Positions 10,123 through 18,803 of a DNA stretch of 64,000 nucleotides are shown here, piece after piece; the first letter of the stretch is position 1, and every line of letters begins with the position of its first letter. The notes under the pieces were generated by a model. The model saw nothing but the letters and a program-made list of their open reading frames with translations, ran no database searches and was not told the origin of the DNA. This DNA is from Deltaproteobacteria bacterium (GTDB lineage: Bacteria > Myxococcota_A > UBA9160 > UBA4427). Made by a program: the position numbers and the translations under genes. The DNA lies in NCBI GenBank assembly GCA_029261855.1, contig JAJDAN010000017.1:1-64000 (forward strand), in the 5' to 3' direction.

Positions 10123-11013
10123 TCAGGTTGTCTCGGCGGTCCCTTGCGCCCGTCTCTCCCGACGGAAGGGGAACGCGAGCTGTGCCACGAAGCCCGGGGG
10201 AACGGGGTTGTTCTCGATCCCGAGCGGACCGAGCGGGTTGCGGTCCGGGTGGCTGAAGGTGCCGAACACCACGTCCCAGACCGCCGTCGAGCCCGAGTAG
10301 TTCGAGTCCTGGTGTCGACGGTCCTGGGCGTGATGCAGGTTGTGGAGCTGCACCGTCGGAACGAAGTAGTGGGCCCAGCTCGGGAATCGCTGGTCGATGT
10401 TCGAATGCACGAGGTTCCCGTCGAACACGATCCACAGGCCGACCCCGACCATGACTTCGGGCGGTGCGCCGAGCAGCAGCAGGGGCACGGGCTTCAGGAC
10501 AGCGTTGAAGATCTCCTCGCCGAAGTGCAGTCGCCCGGACTTCAGGATGTGCATCTGCGGCGTGTCGTGATGGACCGCATGGAACCACCACAAGCGGTCG
10601 AAGCTGTGAAGACTGCGATGGATCCAGTAGTCGGAGAAAGTCCACAGCACGAGCGCCAGCGCGAACTGGACCGGAAGCGAGGCGGAAGCGGGCCACAGCG
10701 TGCCGAGCCCCCACTGTTGTCGGAAGCCCGCGAGAAGCCCGAGGGTCGCGACGGAGAGCGCTCCTCCCACGGGCCGCGCGAGTGTCGCAAGCAGCAGGCC
10801 GTGGCCGATGTCGTTCAGCGACTGGCGATCCCGGAACACATTCATGTCCGGGTTGCGGGGCAGCAGCTGCTCGGCGCCCAGGATGACGAAGAAATTCAGG
10901 ACGGTGAGCCCGGCGCCCCAGGCGGCTGGATCGTAGCCGCGCTCGAGACCCCAGAAGGCCAAGGCGACGAAGCCGCCCATGATGAGGGGAAAGGCGACGA
11001 AGCCGCCCATCAA
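10123..11013 (-). CDS. Fatty acid hydroxylase / sterol desaturase family membrane protein
   Basis: A di-iron membrane oxygenase-family protein of about 296 residues. The three histidine boxes are present: HRSLH, FHAVHHDTPQMH and QLHNLHHAQD, together with a later YSGSTAVWDVVFGT typical of the family. Several hydrophobic segments lie in the first 170 residues. The start is unclear. The frame has TTG 11013 and ATG 11010 but no ribosome-binding site, and it stays open upstream past the end of korB, so a few more N-terminal residues are possible. The substrate is unknown. It lies between korB and a sulfotransferase in one minus-strand gene run. Confidence 0.85.
   Translation of the reverse strand: MMGGFVAFPLIMGGFVALAFWGLERGYDPAAWGAGLTVLNFFVILGAEQLLPRNPDMNVFRDRQSLNDIGHGLLLATLARPVGGALSVATLGLLAGFRQQWGLGTLWPASASLPVQFALALVLWTFSDYWIHRSLHSFDRLWWFHAVHHDTPQMHILKSGRLHFGEEIFNAVLKPVPLLLLGAPPEVMVGVGLWIVFDGNLVHSNIDQRFPSWAHYFVPTVQLHNLHHAQDRRHQDSNYSGSTAVWDVVFGTFSHPDRNPLGPLGIENNPVPPGFVAQLAFPFRRERRAQGTAETT
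10951..11010 (-). repeat. 30-bp in-frame tandem repeat at the start of the hydroxylase gene
   Basis: The 20-mer AAGGCGACGAAGCCGCCCAT is present at 10961-10980 and again at 10991-11010, a period of 30 bp. It encodes the repeated MGGFVA peptide within the first membrane segment. Confidence 0.8.
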
Positions 11014-11063
11014 GATCGGGAACGCCAGCCACGGGGCGAGTCCGGTCGCTCGCTCGGGCGCGT

Positions 11064-12095
<1,032 letters not shown>

Positions 12096-12098
12096 GGG

Positions 12099-12278
12099 TA
12101 GGGCTCCTCGAGCATGTGCTCGATCTTCGTCTGGATCTCGACGACCCAGAATGATTAGTAGGGCTCCTCGAGCATGTGCTCGATCTTCGTCTGGATCTCG
12201 ACGACCCAGAACGATTAGCTGGACTCTTCGAGCATCTGCTCGATCTTCGTCTGGATCTCGACCACCTTGAACGGCTGG
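12099..12278 (-). repeat. 60-bp repeat: korA 3' end duplicated twice in the korA-korB gap
   Basis: Copies lie at 12099-12158, 12159-12218 and, partly diverged, 12219-12278 inside korA. The period is exactly 60 bp. The two outer copies differ at one base (aatgatt versus aacgatt). On the minus strand the outer copies would encode WVVEIQTKIEHMLEEPY and a stop, close to the real KorA end VVEIQTKIEQMLEESS. Each copy carries a GAGGAG or GAAGAG. The GAGGAG of the last copy is the ribosome-binding site of korB. Confidence 0.92.
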
Positions 12279-14089
12279 CCGGCGACCTTCGTGAACGACT
12301 CGATGTCGATCAGGTAGCGGGCGCGCAGGATCATGGAGAGCTGACCCAGGTTGAGTTCTGGCAGCAGGACTCGTCGGAAGCGGGAAAGCAGGTCGCCGAG
12401 GTCGGCGGGTAGCGGGTTCAGGTGCCGGAGATGGGCATGGGATACATCGAGCCCGCGTTCTCGGGCGCCCTTCACCGCGGCGGTGATGGCGCCGTGGGTG
12501 CTCCCCCAGCCGAGCACGAGCAGCTCGCCGCGGTCGGGTCCGTTGACCTCGATGGGCGGGATGTCGCGCACGATGCCTTCGATCTTCTGATACCGGAGCG
12601 CGACCATCTGCTCGTGGTTGTCGGGGTCGTAGACGACGTTCCCGCTGACCGGAGCCTTGGTGAGGCCACCGATGCGGTGCTCGAGGCCCGCGGTGCCCGG
12701 GATGGCCCAAGGGCGGGCGAGCAACTCCGCGTCCCGCTCATAGGGGCGGAAGCTCTCGGCAGCGTCCGAGGACGGATGCGAGACGGTTGCCCGCGGCAGG
12801 CTCTCGACGTCCGGGATGCGCCAGGGCTCTGCGCTGTTGGCCAGGTAACTGTCGGACAGCACGATTACCGGGGTCATGTACTTCACGGCGATGCGGAACG
12901 CCTCGAGCATGACGTGGAAGCAGTCGCCGGGTGTGGCCGGAGCGAGCACCGGAAGGTGCGCCTGGGAATGCCGTCCATAGAGGGCGGCCAGTAGATCGCC
13001 CTGCTCGGTCTTGGTGGGCGACCCGGTGGCGGGGCCCGCACGCTGGACATCCACGATCACCAGGGGCAGCTCGACCATCACCGCCAGGCCGATCGCTTCC
13101 TGCTTGAGGATGAAGCCCGGTCCGCTGCTGACGGTGACTCCCAGGTGGCCCGCGAAGGCAGCGCCGATGGCCGAGCTGGCGGCCGCCATCTCGTCCTCTG
13201 CCTGGAAGGTCTTGACGTTGAAGTTCCGATGTCGCGCCACTTCGTGGAGCACGTCGCTGGCGGGCGTGATCGGATACGCGCCAAGAAAGACGGGCTTGTC
13301 CAGCTGGACCGCGGACGCGACGATGCCCCAGGCCAGTGCCGCGTTGCCGGTGATGTTGCGGTATGGACCCGGTTCGATCTTCGCCGCGGGCACCAGGAAG
13401 GACGTGGGCAGCAGCTCGGTGGTTTCGCCGAATGCGTGCCCGGCCTTCAGCGTGCGGATGTTGGCCTCGAGAACGTCAGCCTTGAACTTCGACGCGAGCC
13501 AGCGCGCCGTCGGCTCGAGGTCGCGGTGATAGAGCCACAGCAACAGACCCAGGGCGAAGAAGTTCTTGCAGCGATCCACCTCGCGCGACGACAGCGCCAG
13601 TCCCTGCAGTGCCTCACGGTTCAAGGTGGTGACCGGGACCTCGACCACGTTGAAGCGCTCGCGCAGGCCCGGCAGCGGGTCGTCGGTGTAGCCCGCGCGC
13701 TGGAGCGACTTCTTGTTGAAGGCGTCGCTGTTGATGATCACCATGCCGTGACCGCGCACGTCCTCCACGTTCGCGCGCAGCGCCGCCGGATTGAAGGCGA
13801 TCAGCAGATCGACCTCGTCCGCGGGAGTGAAGATGTCTTCGGCTGCGAAGTGGACCTGGTAGCCCGAGACGCCTGCGAGGGTGCCCGCGGGAGCCCGGAT
13901 TTCCGCGGGGAAGTCCGGGAAGGTCGCGACGTCGTTGCCGAACAGGGCCGTCGTGTCGGTGAACTTGCTACCGGTGATCTGCATCCCGTCGCCGGAGTCC
14001 CCGGCGAAGCGGATGGCGACGTGGTCGACCTCGGTGACGGACTTGCGCGGGTGCGAGTCGTCCGCAGGACCGTCGTTGACGGCTCCCAT
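12215..14089 (-). CDS. korA: 2-oxoacid:ferredoxin oxidoreductase alpha subunit (gamma-alpha fusion)
   Basis: A 624-residue subunit with the gamma domain fused at the N-terminus (RFAGDSGDGMQITG near residue 25) and the pyrimidine-binding alpha domain after about residue 210 (AYPITPASDVLHEVARH). The sequence VDVQRAGPATGSPTKTEQGD is typical of KorA-type subunits. It works with KorB to oxidise 2-oxoglutarate (or another 2-oxoacid) to the acyl-CoA while reducing ferredoxin. The ATG at 14089 follows GAGGAG at a good spacing; the longer open frame lacks support. The last codons are the source of the 60-bp duplications downstream. It is the first gene of a six-gene minus-strand run. Confidence 0.93.
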   Translation of the reverse strand: MGAVNDGPADDSHPRKSVTEVDHVAIRFAGDSGDGMQITGSKFTDTTALFGNDVATFPDFPAEIRAPAGTLAGVSGYQVHFAAEDIFTPADEVDLLIAFNPAALRANVEDVRGHGMVIINSDAFNKKSLQRAGYTDDPLPGLRERFNVVEVPVTTLNREALQGLALSSREVDRCKNFFALGLLLWLYHRDLEPTARWLASKFKADVLEANIRTLKAGHAFGETTELLPTSFLVPAAKIEPGPYRNITGNAALAWGIVASAVQLDKPVFLGAYPITPASDVLHEVARHRNFNVKTFQAEDEMAAASSAIGAAFAGHLGVTVSSGPGFILKQEAIGLAVMVELPLVIVDVQRAGPATGSPTKTEQGDLLAALYGRHSQAHLPVLAPATPGDCFHVMLEAFRIAVKYMTPVIVLSDSYLANSAEPWRIPDVESLPRATVSHPSSDAAESFRPYERDAELLARPWAIPGTAGLEHRIGGLTKAPVSGNVVYDPDNHEQMVALRYQKIEGIVRDIPPIEVNGPDRGELLVLGWGSTHGAITAAVKGARERGLDVSHAHLRHLNPLPADLGDLLSRFRRVLLPELNLGQLSMILRARYLIDIESFTKVAGQPFKVVEIQTKIEQMLEESS

Positions 14090-14124
14090 GGGTTTGCTCC
14101 TCGAACGGGGGGCTGGGCGGGGGC

Positions 14125-14152
14125 ATTGTATCCCGCTGGGGATCCCGCGAAA
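14125..14152 (-). promoter_or_regulatory. Possible sigma-70 promoter of korA
   Basis: On the minus strand a TACAAT box (14130-14125) lies 16 nt after TTTCGC (14152-14147), 35 nt before the korA start. The -10 box is good and the -35 box is weak. Confidence 0.3.
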
Positions 14153-14289
14153 GGGCCTGAGGGGCTTCCAGGGCCGTTTCACGGGTGCGCAGGATGTCCG
14201 CGAAAGCGTCGGAGGCATCCGCGCTTGGACCCGCCCGCTGCACCGTCAAGAGGCTCAAGAGGGCCCCGTTCGCTGCCGATGAGCCATGC

Positions 14290-14991
14290 ATGTTCGTGCG
14301 TCGATCCGAGCCCGTCGCGCTCACGGAAGAGGGTCTCGATGGCCTCTGTCCGTCACTGAATCGTCCCGTCGTGGACGCGGGCGGCATGCCCGTGGGTCCG
14401 GCGCGGGCCATCATTGCGCTTCATCGCGACCTCAGTGGACAGCGCTTGCTGCTCGTCGCCGTTCGCTCGGAGGACTCCGGCTCGGTGACGACCTTCGAGT
14501 TCGACGGCGAGCTCAACACCGCGCCGCATCTCGCGCTCGACGCTGGCCTCACCTTCGCCGAGGGCATGGGCTTCCTGTTCGATGAGGACATGTTGATCGC
14601 CGGCGGCCCGGACGGCCGCCGCCGCGCTCTCGAGTCCTGGTGCGAGCTGACGGGAGACGATCTTCCGGAGCCCATCGACCTGGCGATCTTCGACCTTCCG
14701 GGAGTCGAGATCCCGCCGGAGGACGGCGCACTGCAGCTCGAAGACCTGGTCGACTCGATCGAGGACGACCTGAGTGAGGAACTCCTGCTGCCGGGTGAGC
14801 CTCTTCCGGATTCCGCGGTCCTCAGCAAATTCCGCGTGAAGCCGGTCGCTCCGGGTCTCGATCCGAACATCGCCACCCCCAACCCGGAAGATTCCGCGCC
14901 CGCTCAGCTGGGCCGGATCCAGCTGCAGAAGCGCAAGCCGGTCGAGGCAGCGGAACCGCCGTTGCTCGCCCGACTGCTCGCAAGGTTTTGA
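14290..14991 (+). CDS. Hypothetical protein
   Basis: I do not recognise this 233-residue protein. It starts MFVRRSEPVALTEEGLDGLC. Its N-terminal half looks like a compact alpha/beta domain (ARAIIALHRDLSGQRLLLVA, then FDGELNTAPHLALDAG). A strongly acidic stretch follows (LEDLVDSIEDDLSEELL), and the tail ends QKRKPVEAAEPPLLARLLAR. There is no signal peptide or membrane segment. The start is uncertain because no clear ribosome-binding site precedes ATG 14290 and the frame is open upstream to 14185. Third-position GC is high throughout, supporting a real gene. It is divergent from korA and followed after 32 nt by a TPR lipoprotein gene. Confidence 0.7.
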   Translation: MFVRRSEPVALTEEGLDGLCPSLNRPVVDAGGMPVGPARAIIALHRDLSGQRLLLVAVRSEDSGSVTTFEFDGELNTAPHLALDAGLTFAEGMGFLFDEDMLIAGGPDGRRRALESWCELTGDDLPEPIDLAIFDLPGVEIPPEDGALQLEDLVDSIEDDLSEELLLPGEPLPDSAVLSKFRVKPVAPGLDPNIATPNPEDSAPAQLGRIQLQKRKPVEAAEPPLLARLLARF

Positions 14992-15023
14992 CAGGCTCCA
15001 AGCGAGCCGAGAGGAAGCACTCC

Positions 15024-15860
15024 ATGACTTCCAACCCTTCGATTCGTCCTTCGACCCGGCGCTCGACCCGGCGCTCGATCCCGCGGCGAACGGCCCTTCT
15101 GGCTGGACTGGTCGTGTTCGCGCTGGGAAGCGGCTGCGCGTCGACTCCGCAATCGGACCCCGAGCAGTACGCTACCGACCTGCGGATCGCGCATGCAAAG
15201 CGGAATGTCGGTGTGGACCACCTCGCCAACGGCCGGACGCCCCTGGCGATTCGCGAGCTGCAGTTCGCCTACGAGCTGAACCCCGACGATCCCAAGACCG
15301 TTCAGTGGCTGGGAGAGGCGTACCGCCGTCGCGGTCTCCTCGACAAAGCGCTCGAGCACATGCTCATCGCGCGGGAAATGGACCCCGCCGACCACGCCAT
15401 GCTGCTGAATCTCACCGGCTTGTACGTGCAGCTCAAGCGCTTCCCGGACGCGATCGAGGTCTCCCAGGTGCTGATCGATGATCCGACCTTCAGCGCTCCC
15501 TGGCAGGCGTACACCAACAAGGGCTGGGCGCTCCTACAGCTCAACCAATTCGCCGAGGCCCGCGCGAACTTCGAGGAGGCGCTGGCCTTCCAGCCGCGTT
15601 ACTGGCCGGCACGGCTCAACCTGGGAATCCTCGACGCCAACGAGGGGCGGGGTCTCCAGGCCATCGTGAATTTCGAGAAGGTGCTCGAGCGCAACATCGG
15701 GAAGAACGCGGAGGCCGAGACCAACTATCGTCTGGGCGAGGCCTACGTGTCCCTGGGCCGCCGGGACAAGGCCTTGGAGTACTTCAAGGTTGCGGCGGAG
15801 ACGGCGCCGTACCACCGTTGGGGGCAGCAGTCACAGGAGTATCTGAAGCTCCTCCACTGA
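15024..15860 (+). CDS. TPR lipoprotein, PilF/PilW-like
   Basis: A 278-residue lipoprotein. The basic Ser/Thr/Arg-rich leader is followed by a hydrophobic stretch and the lipobox LGSGC near residue 36. Several tetratricopeptide repeats follow (KALEHMLIAREMDPADHAML, AEARANFEEALAFQPRYWPA, AETNYRLGEAYVSLGRRDKA). In type IV pilus systems PilF/PilW is an outer-membrane TPR pilotin for the secretin. The next gene is RodZ-like, the same order as pilW(yfgC-region)-rodZ in gamma-proteobacteria, which supports the assignment. ATG 15024 has GAGAGGAAG upstream, so the longer frame from 14988 was rejected. The precise role is inferred from family and position. Confidence 0.8.
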   Translation: MTSNPSIRPSTRRSTRRSIPRRTALLAGLVVFALGSGCASTPQSDPEQYATDLRIAHAKRNVGVDHLANGRTPLAIRELQFAYELNPDDPKTVQWLGEAYRRRGLLDKALEHMLIAREMDPADHAMLLNLTGLYVQLKRFPDAIEVSQVLIDDPTFSAPWQAYTNKGWALLQLNQFAEARANFEEALAFQPRYWPARLNLGILDANEGRGLQAIVNFEKVLERNIGKNAEAETNYRLGEAYVSLGRRDKALEYFKVAAETAPYHRWGQQSQEYLKLLH

Positions 15861-15902
15861 GGTCGCCGCATCGGGGCGGCTGGCCTGGATCTCGGGGGAA
15901 GC

Positions 15903-16538
15903 ATGAGCGGAACGAAGAAAGAGCCGTCCGACCCCGACGTCTTGCCTGCTGCAGTCCCGGGCGCCGACGCCTCCTCGGGGGCGCCTTCGTCTCCGCCCGA
16001 ATCGATCGGCAACTACCTGTCTTCCCAGCGCCGGCTGCGTGGGATCAGCATCGAGGAGCTGTCGCAGCAGACGCGGATTCCCCTGCGGTCCCTCGAGCGC
16101 CTGGAAGCGGGCTCGTTCGATGCCGACGTCGACGGCTTCGTGCGGGGCTTCGTCCGCACCGTCGCCGAGGCCCTGGGTCTCGACGCCGACGAAACGCTGA
16201 ATCGGACCCTGCGAGAGCCCGGCGCCGCATCCCGTCGCGTGTCGCCGCGCTTGTCCCTGGCGCGTGTCGTCGCGAGCGTTCTCGGGCTGGGGGTCCTGGT
16301 CGGGGTGGGCTTCGCGATCCAGCTGATCGCGGTTTCGCTGTCCGATGCGGGAACCGCATCGAGTTCTCGTTCCCTCATCGTCGTACGGCGGGACCCGGTT
16401 CGCGCTCTGGCGGAAGCCCAGGGGGTCGCGGCTCTCGCGCCGGGTCCGGCCGTGTCCCTCGCGCGCCGCGAACCCCGGCCCGTCGCCGATGCGGTGCCCG
16501 CGGAAGATGCCTCGCCGTCCCCGGTCGCGAGGCCCTGA
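15903..16538 (+). CDS. RodZ-like helix-turn-helix membrane protein
   Basis: A 211-residue protein with an Xre-type HTH in the cytoplasmic part (residues 38-105: IGNYLSSQRRLRGISIEELS, then RIPLRSLERLEAGSFD) and one transmembrane helix near residues 117-140 (ARVVASVLGLGVLVGVGFAI). This is the start of the RodZ architecture, in which the HTH binds MreB. The C-terminal periplasmic domain of RodZ is absent: only about 70 Pro/Ala/Arg-rich residues follow the helix. It may be a short RodZ relative or another cytoskeletal or regulatory membrane anchor. It lies 7 nt upstream of recO. Confidence 0.78.
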   Translation: MSGTKKEPSDPDVLPAAVPGADASSGAPSSPPESIGNYLSSQRRLRGISIEELSQQTRIPLRSLERLEAGSFDADVDGFVRGFVRTVAEALGLDADETLNRTLREPGAASRRVSPRLSLARVVASVLGLGVLVGVGFAIQLIAVSLSDAGTASSSRSLIVVRRDPVRALAEAQGVAALAPGPAVSLARREPRPVADAVPAEDASPSPVARP

Positions 16539-16544
16539 GCGTCG

Positions 16545-17378
16545 GTGGCGGCCATCGGTAACCGGACGCGCGATCGGGTGCGGGCTCCGCTCGACGACGT
16601 TCCGGCTCTGGTCCTGCGAACGGTCGAGTTCGGCGAGGCCGATCTGATCGTCCACCTGCTGACACCGACCCGCGGCCGCGTCACGGCCATGGCCAAGCAC
16701 GCACGCAAGAGCGTGCGCCGCTTCCCCGGATCCCTCGACCTCTTCAACCATCTCGAGGTGAAGATCCACCCGCGCCGTCGCGGGGGCATGCCGCTGCTCG
16801 ACCGTGCACGGCTGCTGAGTCCCTTTCTGGCCCTGCGCGACGATGCCGCTCGCTACGGGCTCGCCTGCTACGTGATGGAGCTGCTGTCGCGGTTGGCGCC
16901 AGAAGAGGGGGTCGGGCCGGAGATGCGCGGCATCTTCCACTTCGCGCTCGAGGTGCTGGAGGCGCTGGAACACAGCCGCCCCGATGAGCGCATGCGCGTG
17001 CTCGTCGAGCTGCGCGCGCTCGACGCGCTCGGCATGCGTCCCGAACTTCGCAACTGCGTTCGCTGTGGTCGCGAAGTCGAAGGCCCCAGCGTGCACTTCC
17101 ACGTGGCGGACGGTGGCGTCATCTGTCGTCGCTGTTCGCGAGACGAGGAGCTTCCCCTTCGCGCGCACCTCGGGACCTTGCGCGCACTCGAGCAGGGCTT
17201 GCGTTTTCCCCTGGCGGAGCTGTCGAGATTGGCGCTCTCCGGGCAGAGTCTGGCGGAGGCGCACGCGATCGTGGCGCGTTTCCAGCGCTACCACGTGGGG
17301 CTCGAGCTGCGGAGCGAACGCTTCCTGAATCAGATCCTGCGATCGTCCGGGGGGGCCGGTCCGACGCCGGCGGCTTGA
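16545..17378 (+). CDS. recO: DNA repair protein RecO
   Basis: Recombination mediator that loads RecA through RecF/RecR. The N-terminal OB fold reads ALVLRTVEFGEADLIVHLLT, then RGRVTAMAKHARKS. The helical C-terminal domain has a zinc-binding pair CVRCGREV and CRRCSRD. It has 277 residues from a GTG start six bases after the RodZ-like stop, a little longer than E. coli RecO (242). The N-terminal extension (MAAIGNRTRDRVRAPLDDV) may mean the true start is slightly downstream, though none is obvious. Confidence 0.93.
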   Translation: MAAIGNRTRDRVRAPLDDVPALVLRTVEFGEADLIVHLLTPTRGRVTAMAKHARKSVRRFPGSLDLFNHLEVKIHPRRRGGMPLLDRARLLSPFLALRDDAARYGLACYVMELLSRLAPEEGVGPEMRGIFHFALEVLEALEHSRPDERMRVLVELRALDALGMRPELRNCVRCGREVEGPSVHFHVADGGVICRRCSRDEELPLRAHLGTLRALEQGLRFPLAELSRLALSGQSLAEAHAIVARFQRYHVGLELRSERFLNQILRSSGGAGPTPAA

Positions 17379-17450
17379 CCCTGCGCGTCGCGGAGGGGAT
17401 ACTCCGCGCCCTCCGCGGGACCCCGCCAGAAACCCAGCCAGGAACCCCCC

Positions 17451-18803
17451 ATGAGTCCGAAATCCGCTCCGTCCGCCCCGTCCACCTCGTCGGTCACGAT
17501 GGACAAGATCGTTTCCCTTTGCGCGCGCCGGGGGTTCATCTTCCCGTCCGGCGACATCTACGGCGGGATCAACGGCTTCTGGGACTACGGGCCCCTCGGC
17601 GTCGAGCTGAAGAACGCCGTCAAGGCCTTCTGGTGGCAGCGGATGGTTCGCGACCGCGACGACGTGGTGGGGATCGACTCCGCGATCATCACGCACCCTC
17701 GCACCTGGGACGCGTCCGGTCACACCGAGAACTTCAGCGATCCGATGGTCGACTGCAGGGCCTGCAAGAAGCGCTTCCGGGCCGACCAGCTCGATGACGC
17801 CGGGCGCTGTGACGCCCGCGATGGCAGCTCGGAGCACGACCTCACCGAGCCTCGGAACTTCAACCTGATGCTCCAGACCCACATCGGAGCCTCGGCGGAC
17901 GCGGCGTCGGTCGCGCACCTGCGTCCCGAGACCTGTCAGCCGATCTTCACGGACTTCAAGCGGGTCCGGGAGGTGGCGCGCCAGAAGGTCCCGTTCGGGA
18001 TCGCGCAGGTCGGGAAAGCCTTTCGCAACGAGATCACGCCGCGCAACTTCACCTTCCGATCGCGGGAATTCGAGCAGGCCGAGCTCGAGTTCTTCATCCA
18101 TCCGTCCGAGCGAGAGAAGTGGTTCGCCCACTGGCTTGGGGAGCGGAACCGCTTCCACACGGATCTGGGATTCGCGAAGGAATCCCTGCGCAACCGAGCC
18201 CACGCGGCGGACGAGCTGGCCCACTACGCCAACGCCGCCGAGGACGTGGAGTACCTCTTCCCGTTCGGCTGGCAGGAAATCGAGGGCATCCACGACCGCG
18301 GCGACTGGGACCTCCGCCGCCATACGGAGTACTCGGGCAAGGACCTCTCGTACACCGATGCGGAGAGCAAGGAGAGCTTCATGCCCATGTGCATCGAGAC
18401 GTCCATGGGCGTCGATCGCACCTGCCTGGCGCTGCTCTGCAACGCCTACGAGGAAGAAGAGATCGGCGAGGGCGACGTCCGCACGGTGATGCACTTCACA
18501 CCAGAGATCGCACCCATCAAGGCGGCGGTGCTGCCGCTGTCGAAGAAGCTGGCCGAGCCGGCCCGCGCCCTCGAGCGGACCCTGCGGCGCAGCTGGAACG
18601 TCGCCTACGACGAGTCCGGCAACATCGGCCGGCGCTACCGCCGGCAGGACGAAGTCGGCACGCCCTTCTGCCTGACCTTCGACTTCGAGTCCGTCGACGA
18701 TGGCTGCGTCACCGTCCGGGAACGCGACAGCATGGAGCAGGAACGGGTCGCCATCACCGATCTCGTCAGCGTGTTGCGCGAGCGTCTGGAGCCGGTCCAT
18801 TGA
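17451..18803 (+). CDS. glyS: Glycyl-tRNA synthetase, dimeric alpha2 type
   Basis: Class II synthetase of the single-chain alpha2 type, not the GlyQ/GlyS heterotetramer. It starts MSPKSAPSAPSTSSVTMDKI and then VSLCARRGFIFPSGDIYGG. The family hallmarks GINGFWDYGPLGVELKNAVK, TWDASGHTENFSDPM, the FRNEITPRNFTFRSREFEQA motif 2 region and the C-terminal anticodon domain (APIKAAVLPLSKKLAEPARA, then YDESGNIGRRYRRQDEVGTP) are all present. At 450 residues it is typical of the bacterial alpha2 enzyme. Its stop codon overlaps the TTG start of ppdK (18800-18803), an unusual pairing implying translational coupling. Confidence 0.94.
   Translation: MSPKSAPSAPSTSSVTMDKIVSLCARRGFIFPSGDIYGGINGFWDYGPLGVELKNAVKAFWWQRMVRDRDDVVGIDSAIITHPRTWDASGHTENFSDPMVDCRACKKRFRADQLDDAGRCDARDGSSEHDLTEPRNFNLMLQTHIGASADAASVAHLRPETCQPIFTDFKRVREVARQKVPFGIAQVGKAFRNEITPRNFTFRSREFEQAELEFFIHPSEREKWFAHWLGERNRFHTDLGFAKESLRNRAHAADELAHYANAAEDVEYLFPFGWQEIEGIHDRGDWDLRRHTEYSGKDLSYTDAESKESFMPMCIETSMGVDRTCLALLCNAYEEEEIGEGDVRTVMHFTPEIAPIKAAVLPLSKKLAEPARALERTLRRSWNVAYDESGNIGRRYRRQDEVGTPFCLTFDFESVDDGCVTVRERDSMEQERVAITDLVSVLRERLEPVH

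Noticed and set aside
12096-12710. N-terminal extension of korB through the duplicated region
   Set aside because: The extension is a shifted-frame reading of korA; the family N-terminus and GAGGAG box set the start at 12095.
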